From Nocardioides abyssi (GTDB lineage: Bacteria; Actinomycetota; Actinomycetes; Propionibacteriales; Nocardioidaceae): DNA of 64,000 bases. The notes beneath the pieces were generated by a model that saw only the letters and a program-made list of their open reading frames with translations, did not search any database and was not told where the DNA came from. The stretch is taken from positions 186,001-250,000 of the forward strand of contig NZ_JAUHJR010000004.1 of the NCBI RefSeq assembly GCF_030412915.1, written 5' to 3'. The position numbers and the translations under genes are program-made. Shown piece after piece: positions 8,362 to 17,600 of this stretch (positions within the stretch are counted from its first letter, which is position 1; every line of letters begins with the position of its first letter).

Positions 8362-9309
8362 ATGCAGCACAGGTCTCTGGGTGCCACCGGCTTGAAGGTC
8401 TCGCGCCTGGGGCTGGGCACGATGACGTGGGGTCGCGACACCGACGAGCACGAGGCGCGCGACCAGCTCGTGGCGTTCGCCGAGGCGGGCGGCACGCTGC
8501 TCGACACCGCGGCCGGGTACGGCGGCGGCGCGTCCGAGGAGCTCATCGGCTCGCTGCTCGGTGACGTGGTCCCCCGCGACGAGGTCGTGCTGGCCACCAA
8601 GGCCGGGATCAGCGCGCGGCGGGGCGGCCGGGAGTACAACACCTCCCGCGGCCACCTGCTCACCACCCTCGACGGGTCGCTCAAGCGGCTCGGCGTCGAC
8701 CACGTCGACCTGTGGCAGGTGCACATCTGGTCCGACGAGACGCCGCTGGAGGAGACGCTGTCGGCGCTCGACCTCGCGGTCTCGACCGGGCGGGCGTCGT
8801 ACGTCGGGGTCTCGAACTACACCGGCTGGCAGACCGCCCAGGCCGCGACCTGGCAGCGGGCCGTCCCCGGGCGGGCCGTCATCGCCTCGACCCAGGTGGA
8901 GTACTCCCTGCTCAACCGCGCCGTCGAGGCCGAGGTGCTCCCGGCGTGCGAGGCGCTGGGCCTCGGGGTGCTCCCCTGGTCGCCGCTGGGCCGTGGGGTG
9001 CTGACCGGCAAGTACCGCTCCGGCACGCCGTCGGACTCCCGCGCCGCCTCCTCGCACTTCGCGGGCTTCGTCGGCACCTACCTCGACGACCGCTCCGCCG
9101 GCATCGTCGAGGCCGTCGCGCGCGCGGCCGACGGCCTGGGCTGGACGCCGCTGGAGGTCGCCCTGGTCTGGGTGCGCGACCAGCCCGGCGTCACCGCCCC
9201 GATCGTCGGTGCGCGCACCGCGGCCCAGCTGCGGGGCGCGCTGGGCACCGACGGGCTCGTCCTGCCAGCCGAGATCGTCGCGGCCCTCGACGACGTGTCC
9301 GGAGAATGA
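8362..9309 (+). CDS. Aldo/keto reductase
   Basis: 315-residue NADPH-dependent oxidoreductase of the aldo/keto reductase superfamily, cytosolic, substrate unknown. The catalytic tetrad is visible: Asp and Tyr in LLDTAAGYGGG, Lys in LATKAGI, His in LWQVHIW. The cofactor-binding end is APIVGARTAAQLRGAL. A -10 TACCTT (8350-8355) precedes the ATG by six bases, so a leaderless mRNA is likely. The DUF5703 gene follows with a four-base overlap. This pair beside an M20 peptidase is a recurrent actinobacterial neighbourhood. Confidence 0.93.
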   Translation: MQHRSLGATGLKVSRLGLGTMTWGRDTDEHEARDQLVAFAEAGGTLLDTAAGYGGGASEELIGSLLGDVVPRDEVVLATKAGISARRGGREYNTSRGHLLTTLDGSLKRLGVDHVDLWQVHIWSDETPLEETLSALDLAVSTGRASYVGVSNYTGWQTAQAATWQRAVPGRAVIASTQVEYSLLNRAVEAEVLPACEALGLGVLPWSPLGRGVLTGKYRSGTPSDSRAASSHFAGFVGTYLDDRSAGIVEAVARAADGLGWTPLEVALVWVRDQPGVTAPIVGARTAAQLRGALGTDGLVLPAEIVAALDDVSGE

Positions 9310-9533
9310 GCGGCATGTCCCGGGTCCACCGTCTGCCGCTGAACCGCGGGGTCGAGTGGGAGTTCGACAAGGTCACGTTCTCCCGCGAGTTCTCCCGCAA
9401 CGTCGTCACCAAGCTGCTGGTCGAGCGCGCCGAGCACGGCGGCTGGGAGCTCGACCGCGTCCGGATCACCGCCGACGGCACCCGCCGGGTGATCCTGCGC
9501 CGCCGGATCATCCGGGCGATCCGCACCGCCTGA
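9306..9533 (+). CDS. DUF5703 family small basic protein
   Basis: 75-residue protein, strongly basic at the C-terminus (RRVILRRRIIRAIRTA). It matches what I know of DUF5703, found next to M20 peptidases in actinobacteria; function unknown. The core is WEFDKVTFSREFSRN followed by LLVERAEHGGWELDRVRI, a pattern like other small proteins that end in GWEL. The ATG at 9306 overlaps the preceding stop as ATGA; an ATG at 9315 is a possible alternative start. The end is convergent with the M20 gene over a shared hairpin. Confidence 0.78.
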   Translation: MSGMSRVHRLPLNRGVEWEFDKVTFSREFSRNVVTKLLVERAEHGGWELDRVRITADGTRRVILRRRIIRAIRTA

Positions 9534-9551
9534 GGGCGGGCCGGCCCTCAG
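9530..9551. terminator. Shared terminator hairpin of two convergent genes
   Basis: CTGAGGGC (9530-9537) pairs with GCCCTCAG (9544-9551) over a six-base loop. Both stop codons lie in the hairpin: the plus-strand TGA at 9531-9533 and the minus-strand stop read from 9548-9550. With only 14 bases between the two genes this is the only available terminator for either. Confidence 0.7.
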
Positions 9552-10882
9552 ACCTGGTCGAGGAACCGGTCGAAGACCCGCGCGCCGAACTCCAGCGCGT
9601 CGACGGGCACCCGCTCGTCGACACCGTGGAACAGCGCGGTGAAGTCGAGGTCGGCGGGCAGGCGCAGGGGCGCGAAGCCGTAGGAACGCATGCCCAGCCT
9701 GCGGAAGTGCTTGGCGTCGGTGCCGCCGCTCATGAGGTACGGCGCGACGATCGCCTCGTCGTCCTCGGCGAGGAGCGAGCGGGTCATGGCGGCGACGAGG
9801 TCCCCGTCGTACGGCGTCTCCCAGGGCTGCTGGTGCGAGACGTGCTCGATCTCCACGCCCTCGCCGGTCAGCTCGGCCAGCGTCGCGAAGAACTCGTCCT
9901 CGAACCCGGGCAGGAAGCGCCCGTCGACGTACGCCGTGGCCTCGGTCGGGATGACGTTGACCTTGTAGCCGGCCGAGAGCATCGTCGGGTTGGTCGTGTT
10001 GCTGATGACCGCGCCGAGCATGCGGGCGGCACCGCCGAACTCCTCGATGAGGGCGGGCGCGTTCTCCGGCGTGGCCTCGGTGCCGGCCAGGTCGGCGACG
10101 GTGGCCAGCAGCACCTCCATCGTCGGGGTCAGCCGCACCGGCCACTGGTGCGCGCCGATCCGCGCGACGGCGCCGGTGAGCCGGGTGACGGCGTTGTCGG
10201 TGTTGATCATCGAGCCGTGGCCGGCGCGGCCGCGGGCGGTGAGCTTCATCCAGGCCATGCCCTTCTCGGCCGCCTCGATGAGGTAGACGCGGCGGCCGCG
10301 GACCGTGGCGGAGAAGCCGCCCACCTCGCCGACCGCCTCGGTCACGCCCTCGAGCAGGTGGGCGTGCTCGTCGACGATGACCTGGGCGCCCTTGTGGCCG
10401 CCGGCCTCCTCGTCGGCGGTGAAGCAGAGCACCACCGGCCGGTCCGGCACCTGCTCGGCGCGCTGCCGGGCGCGGACGACGGAGAGCAGCATCGCGTCGA
10501 AGTCCTTCATGTCGACCGCGCCGCGGCCCCACACGTAGCCGTCCTGCACCTCGCCGGAGAACGGGTGGACCTGCCAGTCCTCGGCCGCCGCGGGCACGAC
10601 GTCGAGGTGGCCGTGGAGCAGCAGCGCGTCGGTGCGGCTCGGGTCGGCCCCGCCCCACCGGGCGACCAGGGAGGTCCGGCCCGGCTCGGACTCGATGACC
10701 TCGCAGGTGATGCCGACCTCGTCGAGCAGCGTCGCCACGTGCTCGGCCGCCTTCCGCTCCCCCGGGCCCTCGGCGTCGCCGTAGTTGGAGGTGTCGATGC
10801 GGATCAGGTCCCGGCACAGCTCGACGACCTCGGCAGCGGGGTCGTAGGAGCGCTGCTGGTCGGACGCCTCGGAGCTCGTCAT
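9548..10882 (-). CDS. M20/M25/M40 family metallopeptidase
   Basis: 444-residue zinc-dependent amidohydrolase of the ArgE/DapE/carboxypeptidase family, cytosolic; exact substrate not predictable. Metal ligands are readable: His in LLLHGHLDVVPA, bridging Asp in WGRGAVDMKD, Glu pair in FTADEEAGG, and the late His in TALFHGVDERVP. A dimerisation domain lies between about 195 and 320. No Shine-Dalgarno precedes the ATG; CATGCT six bases upstream is a weak -10 candidate. It forms the conserved trio with the AKR and DUF5703 genes in opposite orientation. Confidence 0.93.
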   Translation of the reverse strand: MTSSEASDQQRSYDPAAEVVELCRDLIRIDTSNYGDAEGPGERKAAEHVATLLDEVGITCEVIESEPGRTSLVARWGGADPSRTDALLLHGHLDVVPAAAEDWQVHPFSGEVQDGYVWGRGAVDMKDFDAMLLSVVRARQRAEQVPDRPVVLCFTADEEAGGHKGAQVIVDEHAHLLEGVTEAVGEVGGFSATVRGRRVYLIEAAEKGMAWMKLTARGRAGHGSMINTDNAVTRLTGAVARIGAHQWPVRLTPTMEVLLATVADLAGTEATPENAPALIEEFGGAARMLGAVISNTTNPTMLSAGYKVNVIPTEATAYVDGRFLPGFEDEFFATLAELTGEGVEIEHVSHQQPWETPYDGDLVAAMTRSLLAEDDEAIVAPYLMSGGTDAKHFRRLGMRSYGFAPLRLPADLDFTALFHGVDERVPVDALEFGARVFDRFLDQV

Positions 10883-10960
10883 GGGCCCAGCATGACACCG
10901 GCCTGTGAGGGGCCCGATTCGGTCGGGACGTCACCTCTGTAGTACTTTTTCTCCGCACTC

Positions 10961-11049
10961 GTCCGGGTGGCGGAATTGGCAGACGCGCTAGCTTGAGGTG
11001 CTAGTGCCCGTATTAGGGCGTGGGGGTTCAAGTCCCCCCTCGGACACCA
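10961..11049 (+). tRNA. tRNA-Leu (anticodon GAG)
   Basis: An 89-base cloverleaf with a long variable arm. The acceptor arm pairs GTCCGGG (10961-10967) with CTCGGAC (11039-11045), followed by A and an encoded CCA. The anticodon stem CTAGC/GCTAG encloses TTGAGGT, giving anticodon GAG. The T arm is GGGGG-TTCAAGT-CCCCC. A -10-like TAGTAC (10940-10945) lies upstream with a short T run. tRNA-Leu genes are frequent integration sites and this one borders the nitrate block. Confidence 0.96.
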
Positions 11050-11053
11050 GTCA

Positions 11054-11106
11054 GTGGGACCGATCCCACCGCGTGGCCTGCTGAAAGGCAGGTCGTGCGG
11101 TGGGAT
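11054..11106 (+). terminator. Two mutually exclusive hairpins downstream of tRNA-Leu
   Basis: GTGGGA (11054-11059) can pair with TCCCAC (11064-11069). Alternatively ATCCCACCGC (11063-11072) pairs perfectly with GCGGTGGGAT (11097-11106), enclosing a second stem CCTGC/GCAGG. The TCCCAC strand is shared, so only one stem can form. A terminator of the tRNA transcript is the likely use. Confidence 0.55.
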
Positions 11107-11169
11107 TCGTCGTTTCTGGAGAGACGCACATACCGGACCGGCCGGCACTACCAAGCGCAACCGGCGCCA

Positions 11170-11460
11170 TCACCTCCGGGCGCCGCTGTGCTGCTGCGGG
11201 ATGACGACATGGGTGCCCGCGGAGCCTTCCCACGTCTCCTCGCCCGCGTGCAGGGCCACCCTGCCGCGCACGACGTACAGCGTGGCTTCGCCCGGGTTCT
11301 CGTGCTCGCCCAGGCGGCGGCCCGCGACGAGCGCGATGAGGGTCTGCCGCAGAGCGTGACCCTGTCCGCCGTACACGGTGTGGGCACTGCGACCGGCGCT
11401 GTGCTCACGGGCCTTGGCGAGGTGCTCGTCGGCGAGCGTGTCAAGGGAGGTGGTGTCCAT
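11170..11460 (-). CDS. Cupin domain protein, apparently shortened at the C-terminus
   Basis: 96-residue single-domain cupin. It follows the family pattern SAHTVYGGQGHALRQTLIAL then EHENPGEATLYVVRGRVAL and SAGTHVVIPQQHS. Relatives usually continue for roughly 15 more residues forming the last beta strands; here the frame ends at HSGARR directly after the core. A frameshift or end replacement is therefore likely, and function may be lost. It is the last gene after narI, 26 bases downstream, on the same strand, near the tRNA boundary of the block. Confidence 0.7.
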   Translation of the reverse strand: MDTTSLDTLADEHLAKAREHSAGRSAHTVYGGQGHALRQTLIALVAGRRLGEHENPGEATLYVVRGRVALHAGEETWEGSAGTHVVIPQQHSGARR

Positions 11461-11486
11461 GGTGGTCCTCGATCATCGAAGGGTGC

Positions 11487-12218
11487 TCACTGCGAGATCC
11501 GGTCCCAGCCGCGGCGCGGCGCGCGGTTGCTGTACGCGGTCTCGTCGCGGCTTCGGTAGACGATGTAGGGGCGGGTCAGGTAACCGACCGGCGCGCTGAA
11601 GACGTGCACCAGGCGGGTGAACGGCCACAGCGCGAAGAGCAGGAACGCCGTCATCGCGTGCAGCCGGAAACCGGGCGGCGCCTCGGCCATCAGGGAGGCG
11701 TCGGGCTGGAACGCGAGGAACGAGCGGTACCAGACCGAGACGCCCTCGCGGTAGTGGTACTCCCCGCCGATGGCGAAGATCGAGCCGGCGATGGTGTTCC
11801 ACATGCCCAGCACGATCACGACGAAGAGGAACGCGTACATGACCTTGTCCATCACGGTGGTGGCGGAGAAGACCGGGCCCACGGTGCGGCGACGGTAGAT
11901 CAGGATGACCATCCCGACGACGCACGCGACGCCGGCGGCGAGCCCCCCGATGACGGCGATGTAGTGGTACAGGTGGTCGTCGATCCCCACGGCGGCCGTC
12001 CACGACCGCGGCACCAGCAGACCGATGACGTGCCCGCCGACCACGCCGAGCATGCCGAAGTGGAACAACGGGCTGCCCCACCGCAACAGCCGGTCCTCGT
12101 AGAGCTGGGAGGACCGGGTGGTCCAGCCGAACTTGTCGTAGCGGTAGCGCCAGAAGTGGCCGACGGCGAAGACCGCGAGGCACAGGTAGGGCACGATGAC
12201 CCACAAGAAGACGTCCAT
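11487..12218 (-). CDS. narI: Respiratory nitrate reductase gamma subunit
   Basis: 243-residue membrane cytochrome b subunit that oxidises quinol and passes electrons to NarH. Five hydrophobic segments are evident, beginning MDVFLWVIVPYLCLAVFAVG. Haem-ligand histidines lie in SPLFHFGMLGVVGGHVIGL and RLHAMTAFLLFALWPFTRLVH. A ribosome binding site AGAGGGG precedes the ATG by seven bases inside the end of narJ, and the stop/start overlap is TGATG. Last structural gene of narKGHJI. Confidence 0.96.
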   Translation of the reverse strand: MDVFLWVIVPYLCLAVFAVGHFWRYRYDKFGWTTRSSQLYEDRLLRWGSPLFHFGMLGVVGGHVIGLLVPRSWTAAVGIDDHLYHYIAVIGGLAAGVACVVGMVILIYRRRTVGPVFSATTVMDKVMYAFLFVVIVLGMWNTIAGSIFAIGGEYHYREGVSVWYRSFLAFQPDASLMAEAPPGFRLHAMTAFLLFALWPFTRLVHVFSAPVGYLTRPYIVYRSRDETAYSNRAPRRGWDRISQ

Positions 12219-12943
12219 CAGTGGACCCCTCTCGTCGACGGGGCCGGGAACGCCGGCATCGGCAGCATCGTGGGACCGTCGGGCGCCGCCGGTCCGGGGT
12301 CGAAGCCCGGGGTGGCGTACGGCGTCAGCCCCACCTCCTCCTCGGGCGGACCCTCGGCCGCAAGACGCCGGACCGCCTCGCGCTCGTCGCCCCGCAGCGG
12401 CGGGAGCGTCGCGGTGACGGCCTCGACGGCACCCGCCCACCGGGAGCCGGCCTCGCCGAGCGAGATCCGTAGCAGCTCGAGCCCGGCGCGGTGGTCGAGC
12501 ATCAGCTGCCGCCCCCGCTCGGCGTCGATGGTGGCGGCGTACTCCAGGACGACGCACAGGTGGTCCGGCAGCTCGGCGTCGGTGAGATCGAAGCCGGAAG
12601 CCACGTAGGTCTGCTTGAACCTCAGCAGCGCCATCCCCCGTTTGCGGGTGTCACCGTGCGCGAAGTAGGTCAGGAACAGGTTGTGCCGACGCCGGTTGTC
12701 GAAGGTCTCGACGTAGTCGGCCTCGAGATCGGTCAGACCGACGCCGTCGAGCTGCTCGACGCAGGTCCGAAGTGGTGCCGCCACGGCCGGCGGTAGGTGT
12801 CGCGTCGCTTCCTGGAAGACCGGCAACCGCTCGACCAGCTCCTCGTCCGGGTAGTCCAACAGGATCGACGCCACCTGCCAGGTGAGGCCCTGCTGGCGGG
12901 CATCCAGGGCGGTGGGAGCGCCGAGGGCCGTGCGGGACCTCAT
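12218..12943 (-). CDS. narJ: Nitrate reductase molybdenum cofactor assembly chaperone
   Basis: 241-residue dedicated cytosolic chaperone of the TorD/NarJ group; it holds apo-NarGH until molybdopterin guanine dinucleotide is inserted. Visible features are WQVASILLDYPDEEL at the N-terminus, LEADYVETFDNRRRHNLFLTYF (the conserved YVETFD motif) and DTRKRGMALL. The Pro/Gly-rich C-terminal 40 residues look disordered. ATG overlaps the narH stop (ATGA) and the stop overlaps narI (TGATG). Confidence 0.95.
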   Translation of the reverse strand: MRSRTALGAPTALDARQQGLTWQVASILLDYPDEELVERLPVFQEATRHLPPAVAAPLRTCVEQLDGVGLTDLEADYVETFDNRRRHNLFLTYFAHGDTRKRGMALLRFKQTYVASGFDLTDAELPDHLCVVLEYAATIDAERGRQLMLDHRAGLELLRISLGEAGSRWAGAVEAVTATLPPLRGDEREAVRRLAAEGPPEEEVGLTPYATPGFDPGPAAPDGPTMLPMPAFPAPSTRGVH

Positions 12944-14685
12944 CGGTGGTCAGCCCCTCCGGTGAGCCCTCCGGTCCCGCCCGGGCCGGTGGCACCTTCG
13001 TCGCTCGTGTCGGGGGCACCGGTGTCCTCGACCGGCCCTGGTCCGTCCGGACGTGGCGGGAACAGTCCGGCCGGCGAGCCCTTGCCGTCCCAGTTGAGGA
13101 GGTTCACGCGGGCCGCCTTGTCGGCCGGCGACGCGAGGGTGTCGGAGGTCTGCCGTTCCTGGAGCATCTGGAAGTTCTCCACCGCGATGGGGGTCAGCGC
13201 CCCGGATCCTTCGCCGAACGGACCTTGCTGTCCGCCGCCGTACTCCGAGACTGCGCACTCGGTGGCGATCTCCTCCAGCGCGTGCGCCTGCTCGGCATGC
13301 GCGGGCGGGATGACGTACCGCTCGTCGTACTTGGCGATGGCGAGGAGGCGGTACATGTCGTACATCTCCTCCTCGCTCATGCCGACCGCCGCGGGGATCT
13401 CGCCATTCGGGTCGCGACCCATGTTGATGTCGCGCATGTAGGACCGCATCGCTGCCAGCTTCTTCAGCACCCGGTCGACCGGTTCGACCTCCCCGGCGGT
13501 GAAGAGCTCGGCGAGGTACTCGATCGGGATGCGGAGCGCGTCGATGGCGGCGAACAGGTTGCCCTTGTCCTCGGCGTCCTCGCCGGTGTCACGGACGACG
13601 TCGACGACCGGCGAGAGCGGCGGGATGTACCAGACCATCGGCATCGTGCGGTACTCCGGGTGCAGCGGCAGCGCGACCTCGAACCGGTTGATCAGGGCGT
13701 AGATCGGGGACCGTTGCGCCGCTTTCACCCAGTCGCGCGGGATGCCTGCCCTCTCCGCCTCGCGCTGGATCTCCGGATCGTTCGGGTCCAGGAACACCTC
13801 TCGCTGAGCGTCGTAGAGGCCGTGCTCGTCCTCGGTGGCGGCGGCCGCCAGCACCTTGTCGGCGTCGTAGAGGATGAGCCCGATGTAGCGCAGGCGACCC
13901 ACGCAGGTCTCGGAACACACGGTCGGCAGGCCGACCTCGATACGCGGGAAGCAGAAGGTGCACTTCTCGGCCTTGCCGGTGCGGTGGTTGAAGTACACCT
14001 TCTTGTAGGGGCAGCCCGACACGCACATGCGCCAGCCTCGGCAACGGTCCTGGTCGACCAGCACGATGCCGTCCTCGGAGCGCTTGTAGATCGCCCCGCT
14101 GGGGCAGGACGCGGCGCACGAGGGGTTCAGGCAGTGCTCGCAGATGCGCGGCAGGTAGAACATGAAGGTCTGCTCGAACTCGAGCTTCACCTTGTCGCCG
14201 ATCTTCGCCAGCATCGGGTCGTGCTCGCCGGTGGCCTTCGAGCCGCCGAGGTTGTCGTCCCAGTTCGAGGACCACTCGACCTTCATGTCCTTGCCCGACA
14301 GCAGGGACTTCGGGCGGGCCACCGGGGTGTGCTCCTGCGCCGGCGCGTCGGTCAGCGTCGAGTAGTCGTAGGTCCAGGGCTCGTAGTAGTCCTGTATGGA
14401 GGGCATCTTGGGGTTGGAGAAGATCGTGGCCAGCTTGCGGAACCGGCCGCCCGCCTTGAGCTTGAGCCGGCCGCGCTTGTTCAGCTCCCAGCCGCCCTTC
14501 CACTCCTCCTGGTCCTCGTACGTGCGGGGGTAGCCCTGGCCGGGCCGGGTCTCGACGTTGTTGAACCAGACGTACTCGGTCCCGGTGCGGTTGGTCCACG
14601 CCTGCTTGCAGGTCACCGAGCACGTGTGGCACCCGATGCACTTGTCGAGGTTCATGACCATCGCCATCTGCGCCATGACCTTCAT
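12940..14685 (-). CDS. narH: Respiratory nitrate reductase beta subunit
   Basis: 581-residue iron-sulfur subunit carrying four clusters between NarI and NarG. The first ferredoxin motif is CIGCHTCSVTC at residues 16-26. Others are CEHCLNPSC, then CRGWRMCVSGCPYKK, where Trp takes the place of a cluster cysteine as in all NarH, giving the [3Fe-4S] centre, and CTFC/CSETC. The C-terminal 60 residues are Pro/Gly/Thr-rich. An unusually strong ribosome binding site AGGAGGTGA lies seven bases before the ATG within the end of narG; the overlap with narG is TGATG. Confidence 0.97.
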   Translation of the reverse strand: MKVMAQMAMVMNLDKCIGCHTCSVTCKQAWTNRTGTEYVWFNNVETRPGQGYPRTYEDQEEWKGGWELNKRGRLKLKAGGRFRKLATIFSNPKMPSIQDYYEPWTYDYSTLTDAPAQEHTPVARPKSLLSGKDMKVEWSSNWDDNLGGSKATGEHDPMLAKIGDKVKLEFEQTFMFYLPRICEHCLNPSCAASCPSGAIYKRSEDGIVLVDQDRCRGWRMCVSGCPYKKVYFNHRTGKAEKCTFCFPRIEVGLPTVCSETCVGRLRYIGLILYDADKVLAAAATEDEHGLYDAQREVFLDPNDPEIQREAERAGIPRDWVKAAQRSPIYALINRFEVALPLHPEYRTMPMVWYIPPLSPVVDVVRDTGEDAEDKGNLFAAIDALRIPIEYLAELFTAGEVEPVDRVLKKLAAMRSYMRDINMGRDPNGEIPAAVGMSEEEMYDMYRLLAIAKYDERYVIPPAHAEQAHALEEIATECAVSEYGGGQQGPFGEGSGALTPIAVENFQMLQERQTSDTLASPADKAARVNLLNWDGKGSPAGLFPPRPDGPGPVEDTGAPDTSDEGATGPGGTGGLTGGADHR

Positions 14686-17600
14686 CAGTAGGTCACCTCC
14701 TGGCTCCGCTTGCGGATGACCGTGACCTCGTCACGCTGGTTGCCGGTCGGGCCGAGGTAGTTGAACGCGAACGCGAGCTGGGCGTAGCCGCCGATGAGGT
14801 GACTGGGTTTCACCAGGATTCGCGTCAGCGAGTTGTGGATCCCACCGCGCTTGCCGGATGTCTCCGCAAGGGGGACGTCGATGAGCCGGTCCTGGGCGTG
14901 GTGCATGTAGACCGTCCCTGCCGGCATCCGGTGGGAGACGATGGCGCGAGCGACGACGACGCCGTTGCGGTTGACCGCCTCGATCCAGTCGTTGTCCTCG
15001 ACGCCGACCTTGGCGGCGTCCTTGTCGCTCATCCAGATCGTCTGCCCGCCGCGTGAGAGCGAGAGCATGAACAGGTTGTCCTGGTACTCCGAGTGGATCG
15101 ACCACTTGTTGTGGGGGGTCAGGTAACGCACGGTGACGGTCCGCTCCCCCATCGCCTCGCCGGTGCTGCCGAGGTCCGGTTCGGCGAAGAGGGCGCCCAT
15201 GTTCAGCGGTGGCCGGTAGACCGGCAGTGACTCGCCGATCTCCTGGATCCAGTCGTGGTCGAGGTAGAACGTCTGCCGGCCGGTCAGCGTGTGCCACGGC
15301 TTGAGCCGCTCGACGTTGATGGTGAACGGCGAGTAGCGGCGCCCACCGCTCTCCGAGCCCGACCACTCCGGCGACGTGATGACCGGGACCGGCGCCGCCT
15401 GGGTGTCCGCGAAGGTGATCTGCTTGCCCTCGTGCTCGGCGGCCAGGTCGTGCAGCAGGGTGCCGGTGCGCTTCTCCAGCGTCTTGAAGCCCTGGGTCGC
15501 GAGGTGGCCGTTCGTGGTGCCCGACAGCGCGAGGATCGCCTCGCACGCGTGGATCTCGCGCTTGAGCGACGGCCGTCCGTCGGCCGGCCCACCCCGCACG
15601 GCACCGTTCTTGTGCCGGAGGTAGTCGACCGACGCGGTCACGTCGTAGGTGATGCCCTTCGTCGTGGCGCCGAGCTTCTCCATCAGGGGGCCCAGCGCCT
15701 GCATCTGCGCGCCGATCGCGGCGTAGTCGCGCTCGACCTCGACGATCTTCGGCATCGTCACGCCCGGCACCGGGTCGCACTCGCCGAGCTTCCAGTCGCG
15801 CACGACGCCGTGCGGGTTGGCCATCGCGTCCGCGGTGTCGTGCAGCAGCGGCACCGCCACGACGTCCTTGCGGGTGCCCAGGTGGACCGCGGCCAGCTCG
15901 CTGAACTTCGTCGCGATGGTCTGCCAGGCGTCCCAGTCGGTGCGGGTCTGCCAGGGCGGGGCGATCGCCGGGTTGAACGAGTGCACGAACGGATGCATGT
16001 CGGTGGTGTTGAGGTCGTGCTTCTCGTACCACGTGGCGGCCGGCAGCACGATGTCGGAGAACAGCGTGGTGGACGTCTGCCGGAAGTCCAGGGTGAGGAG
16101 CAGGTCGAGCTTGCCCTCCGGCGCCTCGGCGTGCCAGGCGACCTCCGCAGGTCGCTCAGGCTCGGATGCCTCGGTGGCCCGCAGCGAGCTGTCGGTGCCG
16201 AGCAGGTGCTTGAGGAAGTACTCGCTGCCCTTGCCGGACGAACCGAGCAGGTTGGCCCGCCAGATGGCGAGCACTCGCGGGAAGTTCTCCGGCGAGTCGG
16301 GGTCCTCCGCCGCGAACCGCAGGTCGCCCGAAGCCAGCTGGTCGACGACATGATCGACGACCGACCGCCCCTGCGCGGCCGCCTCGTCCGCCAGGTCCAG
16401 CGGGTTGCGGTCGAAGGTCGGGTACGACGGCATCCAGCCCATCCGCGCGCTCTTGGCGATGATGTCGGCGGTGCTCATGCCGGCGAACCGTCCGCTGCCG
16501 GTCTTCGCGGCGACCTGGTCGGCGGGGAACGTGTCGTAGCGGAACTGGTCGGTGTGGAGGTACCAGTAGGCGGTGTGGATCATCTGCCGCGGCGGGCGGA
16601 CCCAGTCCAATCCGAACGCGAGCTGGGCCCACCCCGTCACCGGCCGGCACTTCTCCTGGCCGACGTAGTGGGCCCACCCGCCGCCGTTGACGCCCTGGCA
16701 GCCGGTCAGCGTGGTGAGCGCCAGGAACCCGCGGTAGATCGTGTCCGAGTGGAAGTAGTGGTTGGTGCCGGCACCCATGAGGATCATCGACCGGCCGCCC
16801 GACTCCTCTGCGTTCTGCGCGAACTCACGCCCGATCCGGGCGGCGGCCTGGGCCGGGACGCCGGTGATCGCCTCCTGCCAGGCCGGCGTGTACGGCGCCG
16901 CCGCGTCGTCGTACCCCGCCGCCCAACGACCGGGGAGGCCGTCGCGCGCCACGCCGTACTGGGCGAGCATCAAGTCGTAGACCGTGGTCACCAGGTGGTC
17001 ACCGATGCGGCGCACCGGCACGCCCCGCGGCAACGAGTCGGGGGTCCCGTCGAGGTCGTCGAAGCGCGGCAGCTCGACCAGCACGGCCTCGCCGCCGTCC
17101 TGGAGCAGGGAGAGGCGGGGGTCGACGTCGCCGAGGTCGAGGTTCCACCGACCCGCTCCCTCCTCACCGAACCGGTGACCGAGCGAGCCGTTCGGGACTA
17201 CCGGCTGGTCGGTGCGCGCGTCGATCAGGACGGTCTTGAAGTGGGCGTTCTCGGCCCCGGCATGCTCGACCAGATCGGCCGCGGTCAGCATCTTGCCCGG
17301 CCGATAGGAACCCTCCCCCGCCTCGTCGGTGGACACCCGCTCGAGGGCCACCAGGTGCGGCAGGTCGGTGAACCGCTTGGTGTAGTCGACGAAGGACGGC
17401 ACCTGCCGGTCGACGAAGAACTCCTTGAGCACGACGTGGCCCATGGCCATCGCGAGCGCGCCGTCGGTGCCGGGCGCGATGGCCAGCCACTCGTCGGCGA
17501 ACTTGACGTTGTCGGCGTAGTCGGGCGAGACGACGACGACCTTCTGGCCGCGGTAGCGCGCCTCGGTCATCCAGTGGGCGTCCGGCGTGCGGGTGACCGG

